Origin: Microvirga massiliensis
GTDB taxonomy: Bacteria; Pseudomonadota; Alphaproteobacteria; Rhizobiales; Beijerinckiaceae
NCBI RefSeq assembly: GCF_001006805.1
Contig: NZ_LN811365.1
Location: 1-64,000 of the forward strand
Direction: 5' to 3'
DNA: 64,000 nucleotides
Position numbers and translations under genes: made by a program. Shown here one piece after another: positions 45,122 to 53,529 of the stretch (its first letter is position 1; each line of letters opens with the position of its first letter). The notes under the pieces were generated by a model. The model made no database searches. It saw only the letters and a list, made by a program, of their open reading frames with translations, and was not told where the DNA came from.

Positions 45122-46117
45122 TCAGGCCGGTATCGCCTCGAAGCCGTCCCGTACCTCACGCCCGATCGACGACGGGTCGGGCAGGTAGCGTGCGGAGTGA
45201 TGAAAGACGGTGAAATGTTTCACATGCGCCGCGCGCGCAAGAGCGCCTGCGTCTCGCGCCGTCAGATGGCGCGTCGCCGTCGCCAGGGCTCTGTCTTTCT
45301 CCAGGAACATCGCCTCGATGAACAGCTGATCAGCCTTCTCGGCGAGCCGGACGATCTTCCGGTGATTCTCGGCGTGGGATGCCGCATCGGTGACATAGGC
45401 CACGATCTGGCCAGGGCCGATCCGGAACGCTCTCCTGCGGAGCTCGCCGAGAGGAACCGTGTGGTCTCTGCCGACATCGATCAGACTGTCGTCCGGTTCG
45501 CCCCGGCGCGCTGCACGCTTTGCCCCGCCGAGCCACGGCCCCGTCGCGAGGCCCATTTCGTCGAGCGCACCACGCAGGACATTCACCTTCAGCTCCTCGC
45601 GCAAGGCGAATGCGAGTGACGGAATGCCGTGGTCCAGGGCAACGGCTTCGATCCGCATGTTCTCTTCCACCAGCACTGTTCCTGGCAGGTAGTCTGGCGG
45701 CACACCATTGCGCCGGACGAAGGCATCGCGCGCATGGAATTCCGCGGCCCGGACGAGACGCTCGCTTTCGAACTCCATAACATGGAGGCGGAAGTCGATG
45801 GAATGCTCGTCGAGAAGGTTCCAGGTGAAACTGCGGATCCGATGCTCCACCTGATCGATAAATCCTGACGGTCCCACGAGCGTCAGAGGCTCGGTACGAT
45901 GAAGGCAGACGCGCAGGAGACGATCGAAACCCGCAATATGATCCATGTGGGTGTGGGATACGAACACATGGCTCACGCGCATCAATTCGCGCGAGGAGAG
46001 GGGAGTCAGGTCTCCCAGGTCGAAGAGGATCGCCCGGCGGCCAAAACGAAAATCGAGATAGAGTCCGGGGTCGTCGAACGGGCCGTTCACCAATCGGGGT
46101 CGCACGAGCCAGCTCAT
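45122..46117 (-). CDS. Metallo-beta-lactamase-fold hydrolase, RNase Z-like
   Basis: 331 residues. The metal site motif HTHMDHIAG is near residue 55, and further ligands include the Asp in YVTDAASHAENH and a His near the C-terminus (FHHSARY). The layout resembles RNase Z/ElaC-type hydrolases, and GPSGFIDQVEHR and LDHGIPSLAFAL fit that subgroup. Substrate unknown; tRNA 3' processing is not certain because the exosite is not obvious. The start at 46117 gives an MSWLVRPRLVNGPFDDPG N-terminus. The longer frame is repeat-derived. Confidence 0.85.
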   Translation of the reverse strand: MSWLVRPRLVNGPFDDPGLYLDFRFGRRAILFDLGDLTPLSSRELMRVSHVFVSHTHMDHIAGFDRLLRVCLHRTEPLTLVGPSGFIDQVEHRIRSFTWNLLDEHSIDFRLHVMEFESERLVRAAEFHARDAFVRRNGVPPDYLPGTVLVEENMRIEAVALDHGIPSLAFALREELKVNVLRGALDEMGLATGPWLGGAKRAARRGEPDDSLIDVGRDHTVPLGELRRRAFRIGPGQIVAYVTDAASHAENHRKIVRLAEKADQLFIEAMFLEKDRALATATRHLTARDAGALARAAHVKHFTVFHHSARYLPDPSSIGREVRDGFEAIPA

Positions 46118-46185
46118 GATGGCGTCTCGCCGCGCATCGTCATGGCGAGCTGCAGACGCCAAGGCACAGTCCCTTCCGCCGCCTC

Positions 46186-46300
46186 TTCGTCCTTGCGAGC
46201 CGCAGGCGAAGCAATCTACCCGTCAACTGGCGCGCTGCTGGATTGCTTCGCTCCGCTCGTAATGACGGTGAGGGCGTGAGAGAAGGAAGAGCACTGCCGG
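46186..46300. repeat. Intergenic dispersed repeat, copy 2 of 3
   Basis: Contains GGCGAAGCAATCTACCCGTC, also found as GGCGAAGCAATCTACCCGTC at about 61528 and in reverse complement near 32075 and 61415. It is followed by GGATTGCTTCGCTCCGCTCG and AATGACGG. It lies between the hydrolase and XRE-cupin genes and shows internal inverted complementarity, as in short palindromic intergenic repeats. Confidence 0.75.
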
Positions 46301-46345
46301 AAACGGCATGAATTTCCTTCGCAGCGATGCAATCGGAAAGACTGC

Positions 46346-46963
46346 TCAATCCATTACTGCGGCTTTGAGGATGCACACCATCGTGGCCCTGCCGGGTGCC
46401 GAACCGATGCATCGCACCGTGTGGGGACGATCGCAGCGATAGCGAAGCGTCTCGCCGGCTTTGGCGTGCTGGACGACGCCGCCGACTTCGACCTCGAACT
46501 CACCTTCAGTCACCGAGAGGCACTCGACCGAGCCGCGCTGGTGACCGTCCGATTCGAGGACGCCGCCGGGCTCCGACTGCACGTCGTACCACTGGAGCCA
46601 CTCGACCGTCTTGATCCAACCGATGATCGCCAGGCGCATCCGCCCGTCGTCCGAGACGAGAATCGGGGTATCGGCGCGGGAAGATTTCTGGATGAACGGC
46701 TCCTCCTCGCTCGTGGCGAGAACCCGCTCGATTGAGACGTCGAGGGCCTGCGACAGCCGCCAGATCGTCGCGAGAGTGGGGTTGGTCTCGTTCCGCTCGA
46801 TTTGGCTGATGATCGATTTCGCAACGCCGGACTGCTCGGCCAGCTCGGAGAGCGACAGGTTGTAGGCCTTCCGGAGACGCTGGATCGTCTTTCCGAGCTG
46901 GCCGGAGACGATCTGTGCTCCCGCCTCGAGTTCCCGATGCCGCTCCTTGCCTTCGACGCCCAT
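46346..46963 (-). CDS. XRE-family regulator with C-terminal cupin domain
   Basis: 205 residues. The N-terminal helix-turn-helix (LSLSELAEQSGVAKSIISQI, residues about 36-55) is followed by ETNPTLATIWRLSQAL. A cupin sensor domain follows (about 115-200; EGEFEVEVGG and AGETLRYRCDRPHTVR). This architecture is common for regulators of amino-acid, polyamine or aldehyde metabolism that sense a small ligand through the cupin. An inverted repeat lies 20 nt upstream of the start. No clear target operon is adjacent. Confidence 0.9.
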   Translation of the reverse strand: MGVEGKERHRELEAGAQIVSGQLGKTIQRLRKAYNLSLSELAEQSGVAKSIISQIERNETNPTLATIWRLSQALDVSIERVLATSEEEPFIQKSSRADTPILVSDDGRMRLAIIGWIKTVEWLQWYDVQSEPGGVLESDGHQRGSVECLSVTEGEFEVEVGGVVQHAKAGETLRYRCDRPHTVRCIGSAPGRATMVCILKAAVMD

Positions 46964-46982
46964 GTTTCGCCTGCTTCCGCTG

Positions 46983-46998
46983 AAACGAACTTTCGTTT
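46983..46998. promoter_or_regulatory. Inverted repeat upstream of the XRE-cupin gene
   Basis: AAACGA and TCGTTT are perfect complements separated by ACTT, 20 nt before the start of the XRE-cupin gene. A related half-site (GAAACGG) follows. Probable autoregulatory site. Confidence 0.45.
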
Positions 46999-47044
46999 GT
47001 TCCGAGAAACGGTTTTCGGCGATCGGAGGGAAGGGGTCAAGCGA

Positions 47045-48121
47045 TCAACTGCGTGCGATCGACCGGGCCATATCGGCGGCCAGGGCCGACCAGCCGTGCA
47101 GTTCTGCCTGTGCCCTTGCGTAACTCCGGACGATGCGATCGGCGAGAGGAGAGCTTGCCCCGATATCCCGGAGGAGGTCCTCCGAGGCGCGGCGGGCCTC
47201 CTCGAGAATGCTGCGCGGGAAGGCCTCCAGGGTCACCGGATATTTGCCGAGGATTTCGGTCAGCGCTGCGGCATTGCGCTCCGAGGCATCAGCCAGCCCC
47301 AGCGTATGCTCCGCCCGGCAGGCCTCCTTCACGATAGTCTTGAGATCCTCCGGGAGTTCCTCCCAAATTTTGAGGCCGATCAGGAATTCACTCGCCCCGT
47401 TCGGTTTGTTGAAGCCGGGAGCATAGTAGAACGGCCCGTATTTCTGCAGGCCGGTTTCGAGGTCGGGCGCGGGGGCGAGGAACTCGACGGCATCGACTGC
47501 CCCTTTCTCGAAAGCAGGGAGGAGGTCGCCCGCCGAGACGCTCATCGGGACCGCACCGAGCCGCTGATAGACTTCCGCCCCAAGCCCCTGCACGCGAATG
47601 CGGAGCCCGCGGAGGTCCTCAACGCCCGTCAGCCGGCGCTTGAACCAGCCGCCCATGGAGGGGCCGGTATTTCCCGCCATGAAGGCCCGGACGCCATGAG
47701 GCCGGTAGAGCTCGTCCCAGAGGTCCTGCCCGTCACGTAGCTCGATCCAGGCCTGATGCTCGATCGGGCCGAGGCCGAACGGCGCCGACGTGAACAGGGG
47801 AGCCGCCGGGATCTTCCCCTGCCAGTAGAGAGCTGCCGTGTGGCCGGCCTCGACGGTACCAGTCGACACCGCGTCGAGCACCGCGAACGGAGGCACGATT
47901 TCGCCTGCGCCGAAGAGGTTGACCTGCAGCCTGCCGCCGCTCATCAGGTTGATGCGGTCGACGATGCGCTGTGCGGAAACGCCCGGCCCGATGCGCCCCT
48001 TGGGCCATGACGTCACGAGCCGCCACTGGAGGGTCTGGGCCCTCGCAATCGATGGCATCACGAGCGCGGCCCCGCCGAGGCCGAGGGCCGTCCTGCGGGA
48101 AAGCTTACGACCACCAAGCAT
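47045..48121 (-). CDS. TRAP-type solute-binding protein with Tat signal
   Basis: 358 residues. The N-terminus carries a twin-arginine signal (SRRTALGLGGAALVMPSIARA). The mature part has DctP-family blocks, close to the 2-oxoacid-binding TakP type: LVTSWPKGRIGPGVSAQRI, GAGEIVPPFAVLDAVSTGTV and the conserved Arg-containing LRGLRIRVQGLG. It would bind an organic acid or thiamine-related ligand in the periplasm. The ATG at 48121 lies inside the 3' end of thiD (17-nt overlap), so it is coupled to the thiamine salvage operon. TRAP membrane subunits are absent here. Confidence 0.87.
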   Translation of the reverse strand: MLGGRKLSRRTALGLGGAALVMPSIARAQTLQWRLVTSWPKGRIGPGVSAQRIVDRINLMSGGRLQVNLFGAGEIVPPFAVLDAVSTGTVEAGHTAALYWQGKIPAAPLFTSAPFGLGPIEHQAWIELRDGQDLWDELYRPHGVRAFMAGNTGPSMGGWFKRRLTGVEDLRGLRIRVQGLGAEVYQRLGAVPMSVSAGDLLPAFEKGAVDAVEFLAPAPDLETGLQKYGPFYYAPGFNKPNGASEFLIGLKIWEELPEDLKTIVKEACRAEHTLGLADASERNAAALTEILGKYPVTLEAFPRSILEEARRASEDLLRDIGASSPLADRIVRSYARAQAELHGWSALAADMARSIARS

Positions 48122-48905
48122 GGAAGTGATGCACGGGGCCATGCCCCTGTCCGATCTCGAGACTGTGGGAGGCCCGGATGGCCTCGCTGATATAGGCCTT
48201 CGCGGCGGCGACCGCGTCGCCCAGGCCCATGCCCTTCGCGAGACCCGCAGCGATCGCCGAGGACAGCGTGCAGCCCGTCCCGTGCGTGTTGCGCGTGTCG
48301 ATGCGCGGCGCAGGAAAGCGCTGCACGCCGGAGGCCGAAACGAGAATGTCCACGCTCTCGGCTCCGTCCGCATGGCCGCCCTTGACAAGCACGGCCCGGG
48401 CGCCGAGAGCCAGAATGAGCTCTCCCTGACGGCGCATCTCGGTTTCGTCCCGGGCGATCGGCTCGTCGAGAAGCGCTGCCGCTTCCGGGAGGTTCGGCGT
48501 GACGAGGAGCGCTTTGGGAATCAGGATGCGTCGGAGCGTGTCGATCGCCTCCGGGGCCAGCAGGCGATCTCCGCTCGCGGCGACCATGACGGGATCGAGA
48601 ACGACATTCGACATCTGGTGCCGGTCGAGACCGGCCGCCACCGTCTCGATCACCGCCGGCTGCGAGAGCATTCCGATCTTCACCGCGCCCACGGACAGGT
48701 CCGAGAACACGCTGTCCATCTGCTGGGCGATGAATTCGGGTGGAACATCCAGGATGCCCTGGACACCTCTGGTGTTCTGCGCCGTCAGAGCCGTGATGAC
48801 AGTCGCGCCGTAGACGTTCAGGGCCGAGAAGGTTTTGAGGTCAGCTTGAATGCCTGCGCCGCCGCCGGAATCCGATCCGGCGATCGTCACTGCAATTGCC
48901 GTCAT
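48105..48905 (-). CDS. thiD: Hydroxymethylpyrimidine (phosphate) kinase
   Basis: 266 residues. It phosphorylates HMP and HMP-P to HMP-PP for thiamine synthesis. The N-terminal VTIAGSDSGGGAGIQADLKT is diagnostic, and the ribokinase-type anion hole is in RNTHGTGCTLSSAIAA. The start ATG overlaps the thiE stop by 4 nt. Third gene of the TPP-riboswitch operon. Confidence 0.95.
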   Translation of the reverse strand: MTAIAVTIAGSDSGGGAGIQADLKTFSALNVYGATVITALTAQNTRGVQGILDVPPEFIAQQMDSVFSDLSVGAVKIGMLSQPAVIETVAAGLDRHQMSNVVLDPVMVAASGDRLLAPEAIDTLRRILIPKALLVTPNLPEAAALLDEPIARDETEMRRQGELILALGARAVLVKGGHADGAESVDILVSASGVQRFPAPRIDTRNTHGTGCTLSSAIAAGLAKGMGLGDAVAAAKAYISEAIRASHSLEIGQGHGPVHHFHAWWS

Positions 48906-49567
48906 TGCGCTTGTCTTCGTTGTTCGAGAGCCTTGTCGATGATCGCGCGCAGGCGACGTGTTTCTGCGGTAACGTCATCGACCATGAAGATCGCGGAGAT
49001 GACCGCGACGCCATCCGCACCGGCTGCGATCACGGAGCCGGCATTGTCGGCCGTGATACCGGCGATTGCGCCGACCGGTGCTCCGCTGGCGAGGCGAGCC
49101 CTGAATGCGATCCGAGAGAATCCCTCCAGACCGACCGGTGGATCTTCGTTGACCTTGCTGCCCGTTGAGAAGACGCCGCCGATGCAGGTGTAGTCCACGG
49201 GCAGCCGGAACGTTTCGTCGGCCTGGGCGGCTGTCTTCACCGTGAGACCGATGATCGCGGATGGTCCGAGCAGCCGTCGCGCATCGGCCGGATGCATGTC
49301 GGTCTGCCCGAGATGCACACCGTCGGCTCCGGATGCAATGGCAACGTCCACGCGATCGTTGATGAGCAGCGGAACGCCTGTTTCGGCCAAAGCCGATTTC
49401 AGGGCGCGGGCGCTGTCGACCATTCTTCGGACATCGTCGCTCTTGTCGCGGTACTGGATCAGCGTGCAGCCTCCGGCCACGGCAGCGCGTGCGAGGTCGA
49501 CGGCCGGGCGCCCGCCCGTCCAGACAGGGTCGATAATTCCGTACAGCCGCAGATCGACGGCATTCAT
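48902..49567 (-). CDS. thiE: Thiamine-phosphate synthase
   Basis: 221 residues. It joins HMP-PP and thiazole phosphate. TIM-barrel motifs: CTLIQYRDKS (pyrophosphate site), LLINDRVDVA, GVHLGQTDM, and VDYTCIGGVFSTGSK where TGPVFPTxTK would be typical. The C-terminal phosphate site is GAIAGITADN followed by GADGVAVISAI. The family's usual STTK-like segment is rewritten here but the rest is intact. It is 48 nt after thiM. Confidence 0.93.
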   Translation of the reverse strand: MNAVDLRLYGIIDPVWTGGRPAVDLARAAVAGGCTLIQYRDKSDDVRRMVDSARALKSALAETGVPLLINDRVDVAIASGADGVHLGQTDMHPADARRLLGPSAIIGLTVKTAAQADETFRLPVDYTCIGGVFSTGSKVNEDPPVGLEGFSRIAFRARLASGAPVGAIAGITADNAGSVIAAGADGVAVISAIFMVDDVTAETRRLRAIIDKALEQRRQAQ

Positions 49568-49615
49568 GTCAGCCTCGCATTCTCAACGATGTCGAATGAA
49601 CGCATCATGCGGCAT

Positions 49616-50401
49616 TCAAGCCAGTCTCGCACGCTCGAGGATGTCGGGCGGCCTGACATTGTAGAGAGCGTCCAGGACAGCAGCTTGAAAGGTGCCGGGT
49701 CCGTCCGCTTTGGCCGCGGCGATCTCGCCGGCGATCCCGACCGTGAGGAGTGCCGCTGCTGCGGCTTCGAAAGCGTCGGGGTGGAGAGCCGCGAAGGCCG
49801 CGATCAGGGCAGTGCCCGCGCAGCCAATGGCGGTGACCCGCGTCATGAGGACATCGCCGTTCGCGATCCTGATCGCCCTGGCGCCGTCCGTCACAAGATC
49901 GGTCGGGCCCGTCATCGCCACGACGGTTCCGTGATCCTGCGCGAAGGCCCGGGCCGCCTCGGGGCTGGCCTCCGTCACTGCTAGCGCCGAGAACTCGGCG
50001 GCGTTGCACCGAAGCACTGCTGGGGTCCCGGCTAGGCAGAGCCGGGCGAGTTCCAGCCGTTGCGGAGAGGATTCAACGAAGACGGGGTCGAGGACCCAGG
50101 GCAGATGCTGCTGCCGGGCTGTTGCGATCGACCATGGGATGGAGGCGCGCCGCTCGGAATCGAGCGTGCCGAGATTAATCACCAGGCCTGCCGATCGGGC
50201 CGTGAAGGCCGGAGCTTCTTCGGGCGAAACGGTCAGCGAGGGGATGGCACCGACCGCAAGGAGCAGGTTTGCGGTAAGGGCCTGCGCTGCGGCATTCGTG
50301 ATGACATGGATACGTCGGGGTGACTGCCGCAGCTCGGTCAGCAGGTTTCCGGCAAGAGCCGGAAGTGGAGCGCCGAGCCCTGGCGCGGTTCCATAAGACA
50401 T
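49616..50401 (-). CDS. thiM: Hydroxyethylthiazole kinase
   Basis: 261 residues. It salvages thiazole alcohol by phosphorylation. ThiM blocks: VHVITN-type start (IHVITNAAAQALTANLLLAVG), NLGTLDSER, and the C-terminal catalytic GCAGTALIAAFAA, where the usual GTGC motif reads TAIGCAGT. The start is the GTG at 50401, because the GGAGGG of the riboswitch's 3' end lies 6 nt upstream of it. An ATG at 50407 directly abuts that site. First gene of the operon. Confidence 0.93.
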   Translation of the reverse strand: MSYGTAPGLGAPLPALAGNLLTELRQSPRRIHVITNAAAQALTANLLLAVGAIPSLTVSPEEAPAFTARSAGLVINLGTLDSERRASIPWSIATARQQHLPWVLDPVFVESSPQRLELARLCLAGTPAVLRCNAAEFSALAVTEASPEAARAFAQDHGTVVAMTGPTDLVTDGARAIRIANGDVLMTRVTAIGCAGTALIAAFAALHPDAFEAAAAALLTVGIAGEIAAAKADGPGTFQAAVLDALYNVRPPDILERARLA

Positions 50402-50485
50402 CCATCCCTCCGCCGGTATGATCCGGTTCAGGTTCGATGGGTTGGCCGGTTCGGCCTCTCAGCCCGGAAGGGCACCCCATGGAGA
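50402..50485 (-). promoter_or_regulatory. TPP riboswitch (THI element)
   Basis: Read on the minus strand: GGGGTGCCC near 50480-50472, GGGCTGAGAGG, then GAACCTGAACCGGATCATAC and GGCGGAGGG. All are consensus THI-box segments in the right order and spacing. The final GGAGGG is the thiM ribosome-binding site, so thiamine pyrophosphate binding would hide it and stop translation of the operon. Confidence 0.97.
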
Positions 50486-50541
50486 TGAGGCGGAGGTATA
50501 TCGGGTGCGACGTCTTTGCAAGGAGGCCCGCAGAGCGAGCC

Positions 50542-51474
50542 TCAGCCGCCCGCGGGGCGCTGCGAGGTGGTCTCGACCTCCTTGGCCCGTTCGAGGCCGA
50601 GCTGGCGCTCGCGCCAGAGGACGAAGAGGCCCGCTGCCGCGACAATGACGCCCCCCAGGGTCACGGTGGGGGTGGGGAGATCCCCGAACAGGAACCAGCC
50701 GAGCACCAGGGCCCAGATCATCGTCGTGTATTCGAAGGGAGCGATGATCGACGTGTCCGCGAAGCGGTAGCTCTGGGTCATGAGGATCTGCCCGATGCCG
50801 CCGAGAATTCCGATCAGCACCAGGAGAGCGAGGTCCGTCGCAGTGGGCCAGTTCCAGCCGAGGACGATCGTGGCCAGCCCGAGCGCAGCGCTCAAGAGCG
50901 AGAAGTAGAGGACGACGGCGCCCGTCTTTTCCTCACGGATGAGCCGTCGCACCTGGATCGTCGCTCCGGCCGAGCAGAACGCACCCAGTACCGCGAAGGC
51001 GGCCCCGAGGGCCGGTCCGCTGCCGAAGCCCTGCTTGGCGGAGGTCGTCAGATGGGGCGACAACATGATCAGGACTCCCACCAGCCCGATCAGCACCGCG
51101 GTCCATCGGTAGGCCCGGACGACCTCCTTCAGGATCAGGGCCGCCAGCGCGACCGTGATCAGGGGGGCGGCATAGCCGATCGCGATCGCGTCGTGCAGGG
51201 GCAGATAGGAGAGCGCCATGAAACCGGCGAACATCCCGGTGCTGCCGATGATCCCGCGCAGGATGTGCCCGCGCAGGTTTCGGGTCCGGACCGAGTTGAT
51301 CAGATCACCCTGCCATCCAAGCCAGGCGAGGAGCGGAATCAGCGCGCAGAACGAGCGGAAGAACACGAGCTCACCCGTCGGGTAGCGATCGCTGACGAGC
51401 TTGAGCCCAGCCGACATCATCGTGAACGCGAGTGCGGAAAGGACTTTGAGGGAGATCCCGAGCAGAGGTTTCAC
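50542..51474 (-). CDS. DMT-superfamily (EamA) transporter
   Basis: 310 residues, ten membrane segments in two EamA repeats. The repeat ends are seen in LILKEVVRAYRWTAVLIGLVGVLI and GWFLFGDLPTPTVTLGGVIVAAAG. Exports small metabolites, substrate not predictable. The start is unclear; GTG at 51474 giving a VKPLLGISLKVLSALAF N-terminus matches homologues best, but it has no evident ribosome site. It lies upstream of the riboswitch on the same strand, but ends before it and is a separate unit. Confidence 0.85.
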   Translation of the reverse strand: MKPLLGISLKVLSALAFTMMSAGLKLVSDRYPTGELVFFRSFCALIPLLAWLGWQGDLINSVRTRNLRGHILRGIIGSTGMFAGFMALSYLPLHDAIAIGYAAPLITVALAALILKEVVRAYRWTAVLIGLVGVLIMLSPHLTTSAKQGFGSGPALGAAFAVLGAFCSAGATIQVRRLIREEKTGAVVLYFSLLSAALGLATIVLGWNWPTATDLALLVLIGILGGIGQILMTQSYRFADTSIIAPFEYTTMIWALVLGWFLFGDLPTPTVTLGGVIVAAAGLFVLWRERQLGLERAKEVETTSQRPAGG

Positions 51475-51670
51475 GGCAGGAGCAGGCAGGAGGAGGCCCA
51501 AAGAACCATGGAAGAGCGTTGCGGTGAAGATCGGTGTGCGCCCGGACGGAGTGCACGGCACGCATGGCGCCACCCTGTGCCGGCTCCCGGAGGGGCTCGC
51601 AATCCCAACGTCATCAAAGTGATACGGGAATCCGGTTGAGACGTGTTCGAGATATCCGCGGGGAGCTCGC

Positions 51671-52483
51671 ATGTCCAAGGATGATACCGTCCGGGTTCGC
51701 ACCCTGTTTCTGTCGGACATCCATCTCGGCACGAGGGGATGTCAGGCCCGTGAGCTTCTCGACTTCCTGAGAACGTACGATGCGGACAACATCTATCTCG
51801 TCGGCGACATCATCGACGGATGGCGCCTCCGTTCCGGCTGGTACTGGCCCCAGGAGCACAACGACGTCGTTCAGAAGCTCCTTCGCAAGGTCCGCAAGGG
51901 CGCTCGACTGGTGTATGTCCCTGGAAATCATGACGAGTTTCTTCGCGATTACCTCGGCTCGAATTTCGGAGGGATCGAGATCTGCGATCGTGTGATCCAC
52001 GAGGCTGCAGACGGAAGGAGATTTCTCGTCATCCATGGGGATGAATTCGACATCGTCGTTCGCCATGCTAGGTGGCTCGCACTGCTCGGCGACGGTGCCT
52101 ACACGTTCGCGCTGTTTCTCAACACCTATCTCAACGCGGCGCGACGGCGACTCGGCTTTTCTTATTGGTCGCTTTCCGCCTGGGCCAAGTTGAAGGTGAA
52201 GAACGCTGTGAATTTCATAGGCCGCTTCGAAGAGTTTCTCTCGACGGAGGCCCGGCGGCACGATGCAGACGGGGTCATCTGCGGCCATATCCATCATGCG
52301 GCTTTGCGCGACATGTCCGGCGTCCTCTATGTCAATACGGGCGACTGGGTCGAATCCTGCACGGCCGTCGTCGAGCATTACGGCGGCACTCTCGAACTCG
52401 TGCAATGGGCCCAGGCAGGGCGCGTCAAGCCGGCCGATCACACGGTCGAGCTGGAGTCGACGAAACCGAGGATGGTGGCCTAA
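51671..52483 (+). CDS. plcP: PlcP/LpxH-like calcineurin-type metallophosphoesterase
   Basis: 270 residues. Metallophosphoesterase motifs in order: LSDIHLG (metal ligands D, H), LVGDIIDGW, VPGNHDE, IHGDEFD and CGHIHHAA. Often annotated UDP-2,3-diacylglucosamine diphosphatase, but it is longer than LpxH. It sits 1 nt-overlapped with a glycosyltransferase, the arrangement of PlcP-Agt pairs. There PlcP releases diacylglycerol from phospholipids under phosphate limitation. Lipid A synthesis genes are absent from the neighbourhood. Function inferred from context. Confidence 0.8.
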   Translation: MSKDDTVRVRTLFLSDIHLGTRGCQARELLDFLRTYDADNIYLVGDIIDGWRLRSGWYWPQEHNDVVQKLLRKVRKGARLVYVPGNHDEFLRDYLGSNFGGIEICDRVIHEAADGRRFLVIHGDEFDIVVRHARWLALLGDGAYTFALFLNTYLNAARRRLGFSYWSLSAWAKLKVKNAVNFIGRFEEFLSTEARRHDADGVICGHIHHAALRDMSGVLYVNTGDWVESCTAVVEHYGGTLELVQWAQAGRVKPADHTVELESTKPRMVA

Positions 52484-53529
52484 TGCGGCTGCTGATCGCA
52501 ACCGATGCCTGGCATCCGCAGGTCAACGGCGTCGTGCGCTCGCTCGAACACATGGCAGAAGAATCACGCCATTTCGGAGTCGAGGTGGTTTTTCTGACGC
52601 CGGAGCGCTTCCGGTCCTTTGCATTACCGACCTATCGCGAAATCCGCCTTTCGCTCATTTCGCGCGCAATGGTTATCCGCGAATTCGAGAGAATACAGCC
52701 GGAGCATGTGCATATCGCGACGGAGGGCCCGATCGGATTTGCGGCTCGCCGCGCGTGCCTGGGGCAGGGACGGAGCTTTACGACGAGCTATCACACCCGA
52801 TTCCCCGAATATGTGCGCATGAGGGCACCGATCCCGGAGAGCTGGATCTACGCGTTCCTCCGCCGCTTCCACAATGCAGGCCAGGCAACTCTAGTCAGCA
52901 CCGTGTCGCTCGAGCGCGAATTGCACGAACGCGGTTTCCGGAACATCAGGCTCTGGCCGAGAGGTGTCGACACGAACCTGTTCAGGCCCCGCAAGGAGAA
53001 AGTCCTGGACCTCCCGGGGCCGATTTTTCTTTTCGTTGGTCGGCTCGCCGTCGAAAAGAATCTGGAGGCCTTTCTTGCCCTCGACCTGCCCGGGACCAAG
53101 GTCGTCGTCGGTAATGGGCCTGCGCGCCCACGGCTCGAGGCGCAGTTCCCGCAAGCCTGCTTCCTCGGGGCCCGTTCCGGAGAGGTTCTCGCGGAAATCT
53201 ACGCTTCGGCCGACGTCTTCGTCTTTCCGAGCCTTACCGATACGTTCGGAATCGTGCTACTCGAGGGGCTCGCATCCGGGCTTCCCATCGCCGCTTTTCC
53301 CGTTGCGGGCCCCACCGATGTCATTGGCTCGTCCGGTTGCGGGATTCTCTCACCGGATCTCCGGGAAGCTGCCCTTGGTGCATTGGCAATTCCGAAGGAA
53401 AGGTGCCGCGCCTTTGCGGAAACCTTCACCTGGCGAGAGAGTGCCCGCCAGTTCTTTGCGAATATCAAGATCGCTCACGAGGCGGCAGGAGTGCATGCGC
53501 CGCAGAGCGGTCCAGCCACGATCAGGTAA
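52483..53529 (+). CDS. GT4-family glycosyltransferase, candidate diacylglycerol glycosyltransferase
   Basis: 348 residues. A GT-B fold: N-terminal DAWHPQVNGVVRSL with the acceptor-side FLTPERFRSF, then LWPRGVDTNLFRP and the C-terminal donor-binding block ADVFVFPSLTDTFGIVLLEGLASG. It has the appearance of enzymes that add a sugar to a lipid (SQD2/MgtA/Agt relatives). The ATG overlaps the upstream stop (TAATG), so the pair is co-translated. Its product would be a glycolipid made from the diacylglycerol released by the neighbour. The donor sugar is unknown. Confidence 0.85.
   Translation: MRLLIATDAWHPQVNGVVRSLEHMAEESRHFGVEVVFLTPERFRSFALPTYREIRLSLISRAMVIREFERIQPEHVHIATEGPIGFAARRACLGQGRSFTTSYHTRFPEYVRMRAPIPESWIYAFLRRFHNAGQATLVSTVSLERELHERGFRNIRLWPRGVDTNLFRPRKEKVLDLPGPIFLFVGRLAVEKNLEAFLALDLPGTKVVVGNGPARPRLEAQFPQACFLGARSGEVLAEIYASADVFVFPSLTDTFGIVLLEGLASGLPIAAFPVAGPTDVIGSSGCGILSPDLREAALGALAIPKERCRAFAETFTWRESARQFFANIKIAHEAAGVHAPQSGPATIR

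Noticed and set aside
51671-52483. LpxH for lipid A synthesis
   Set aside because: Motifs fit LpxH-like enzymes, but the length and overlapping glycosyltransferase match PlcP-type genes better; kept as an alternative.
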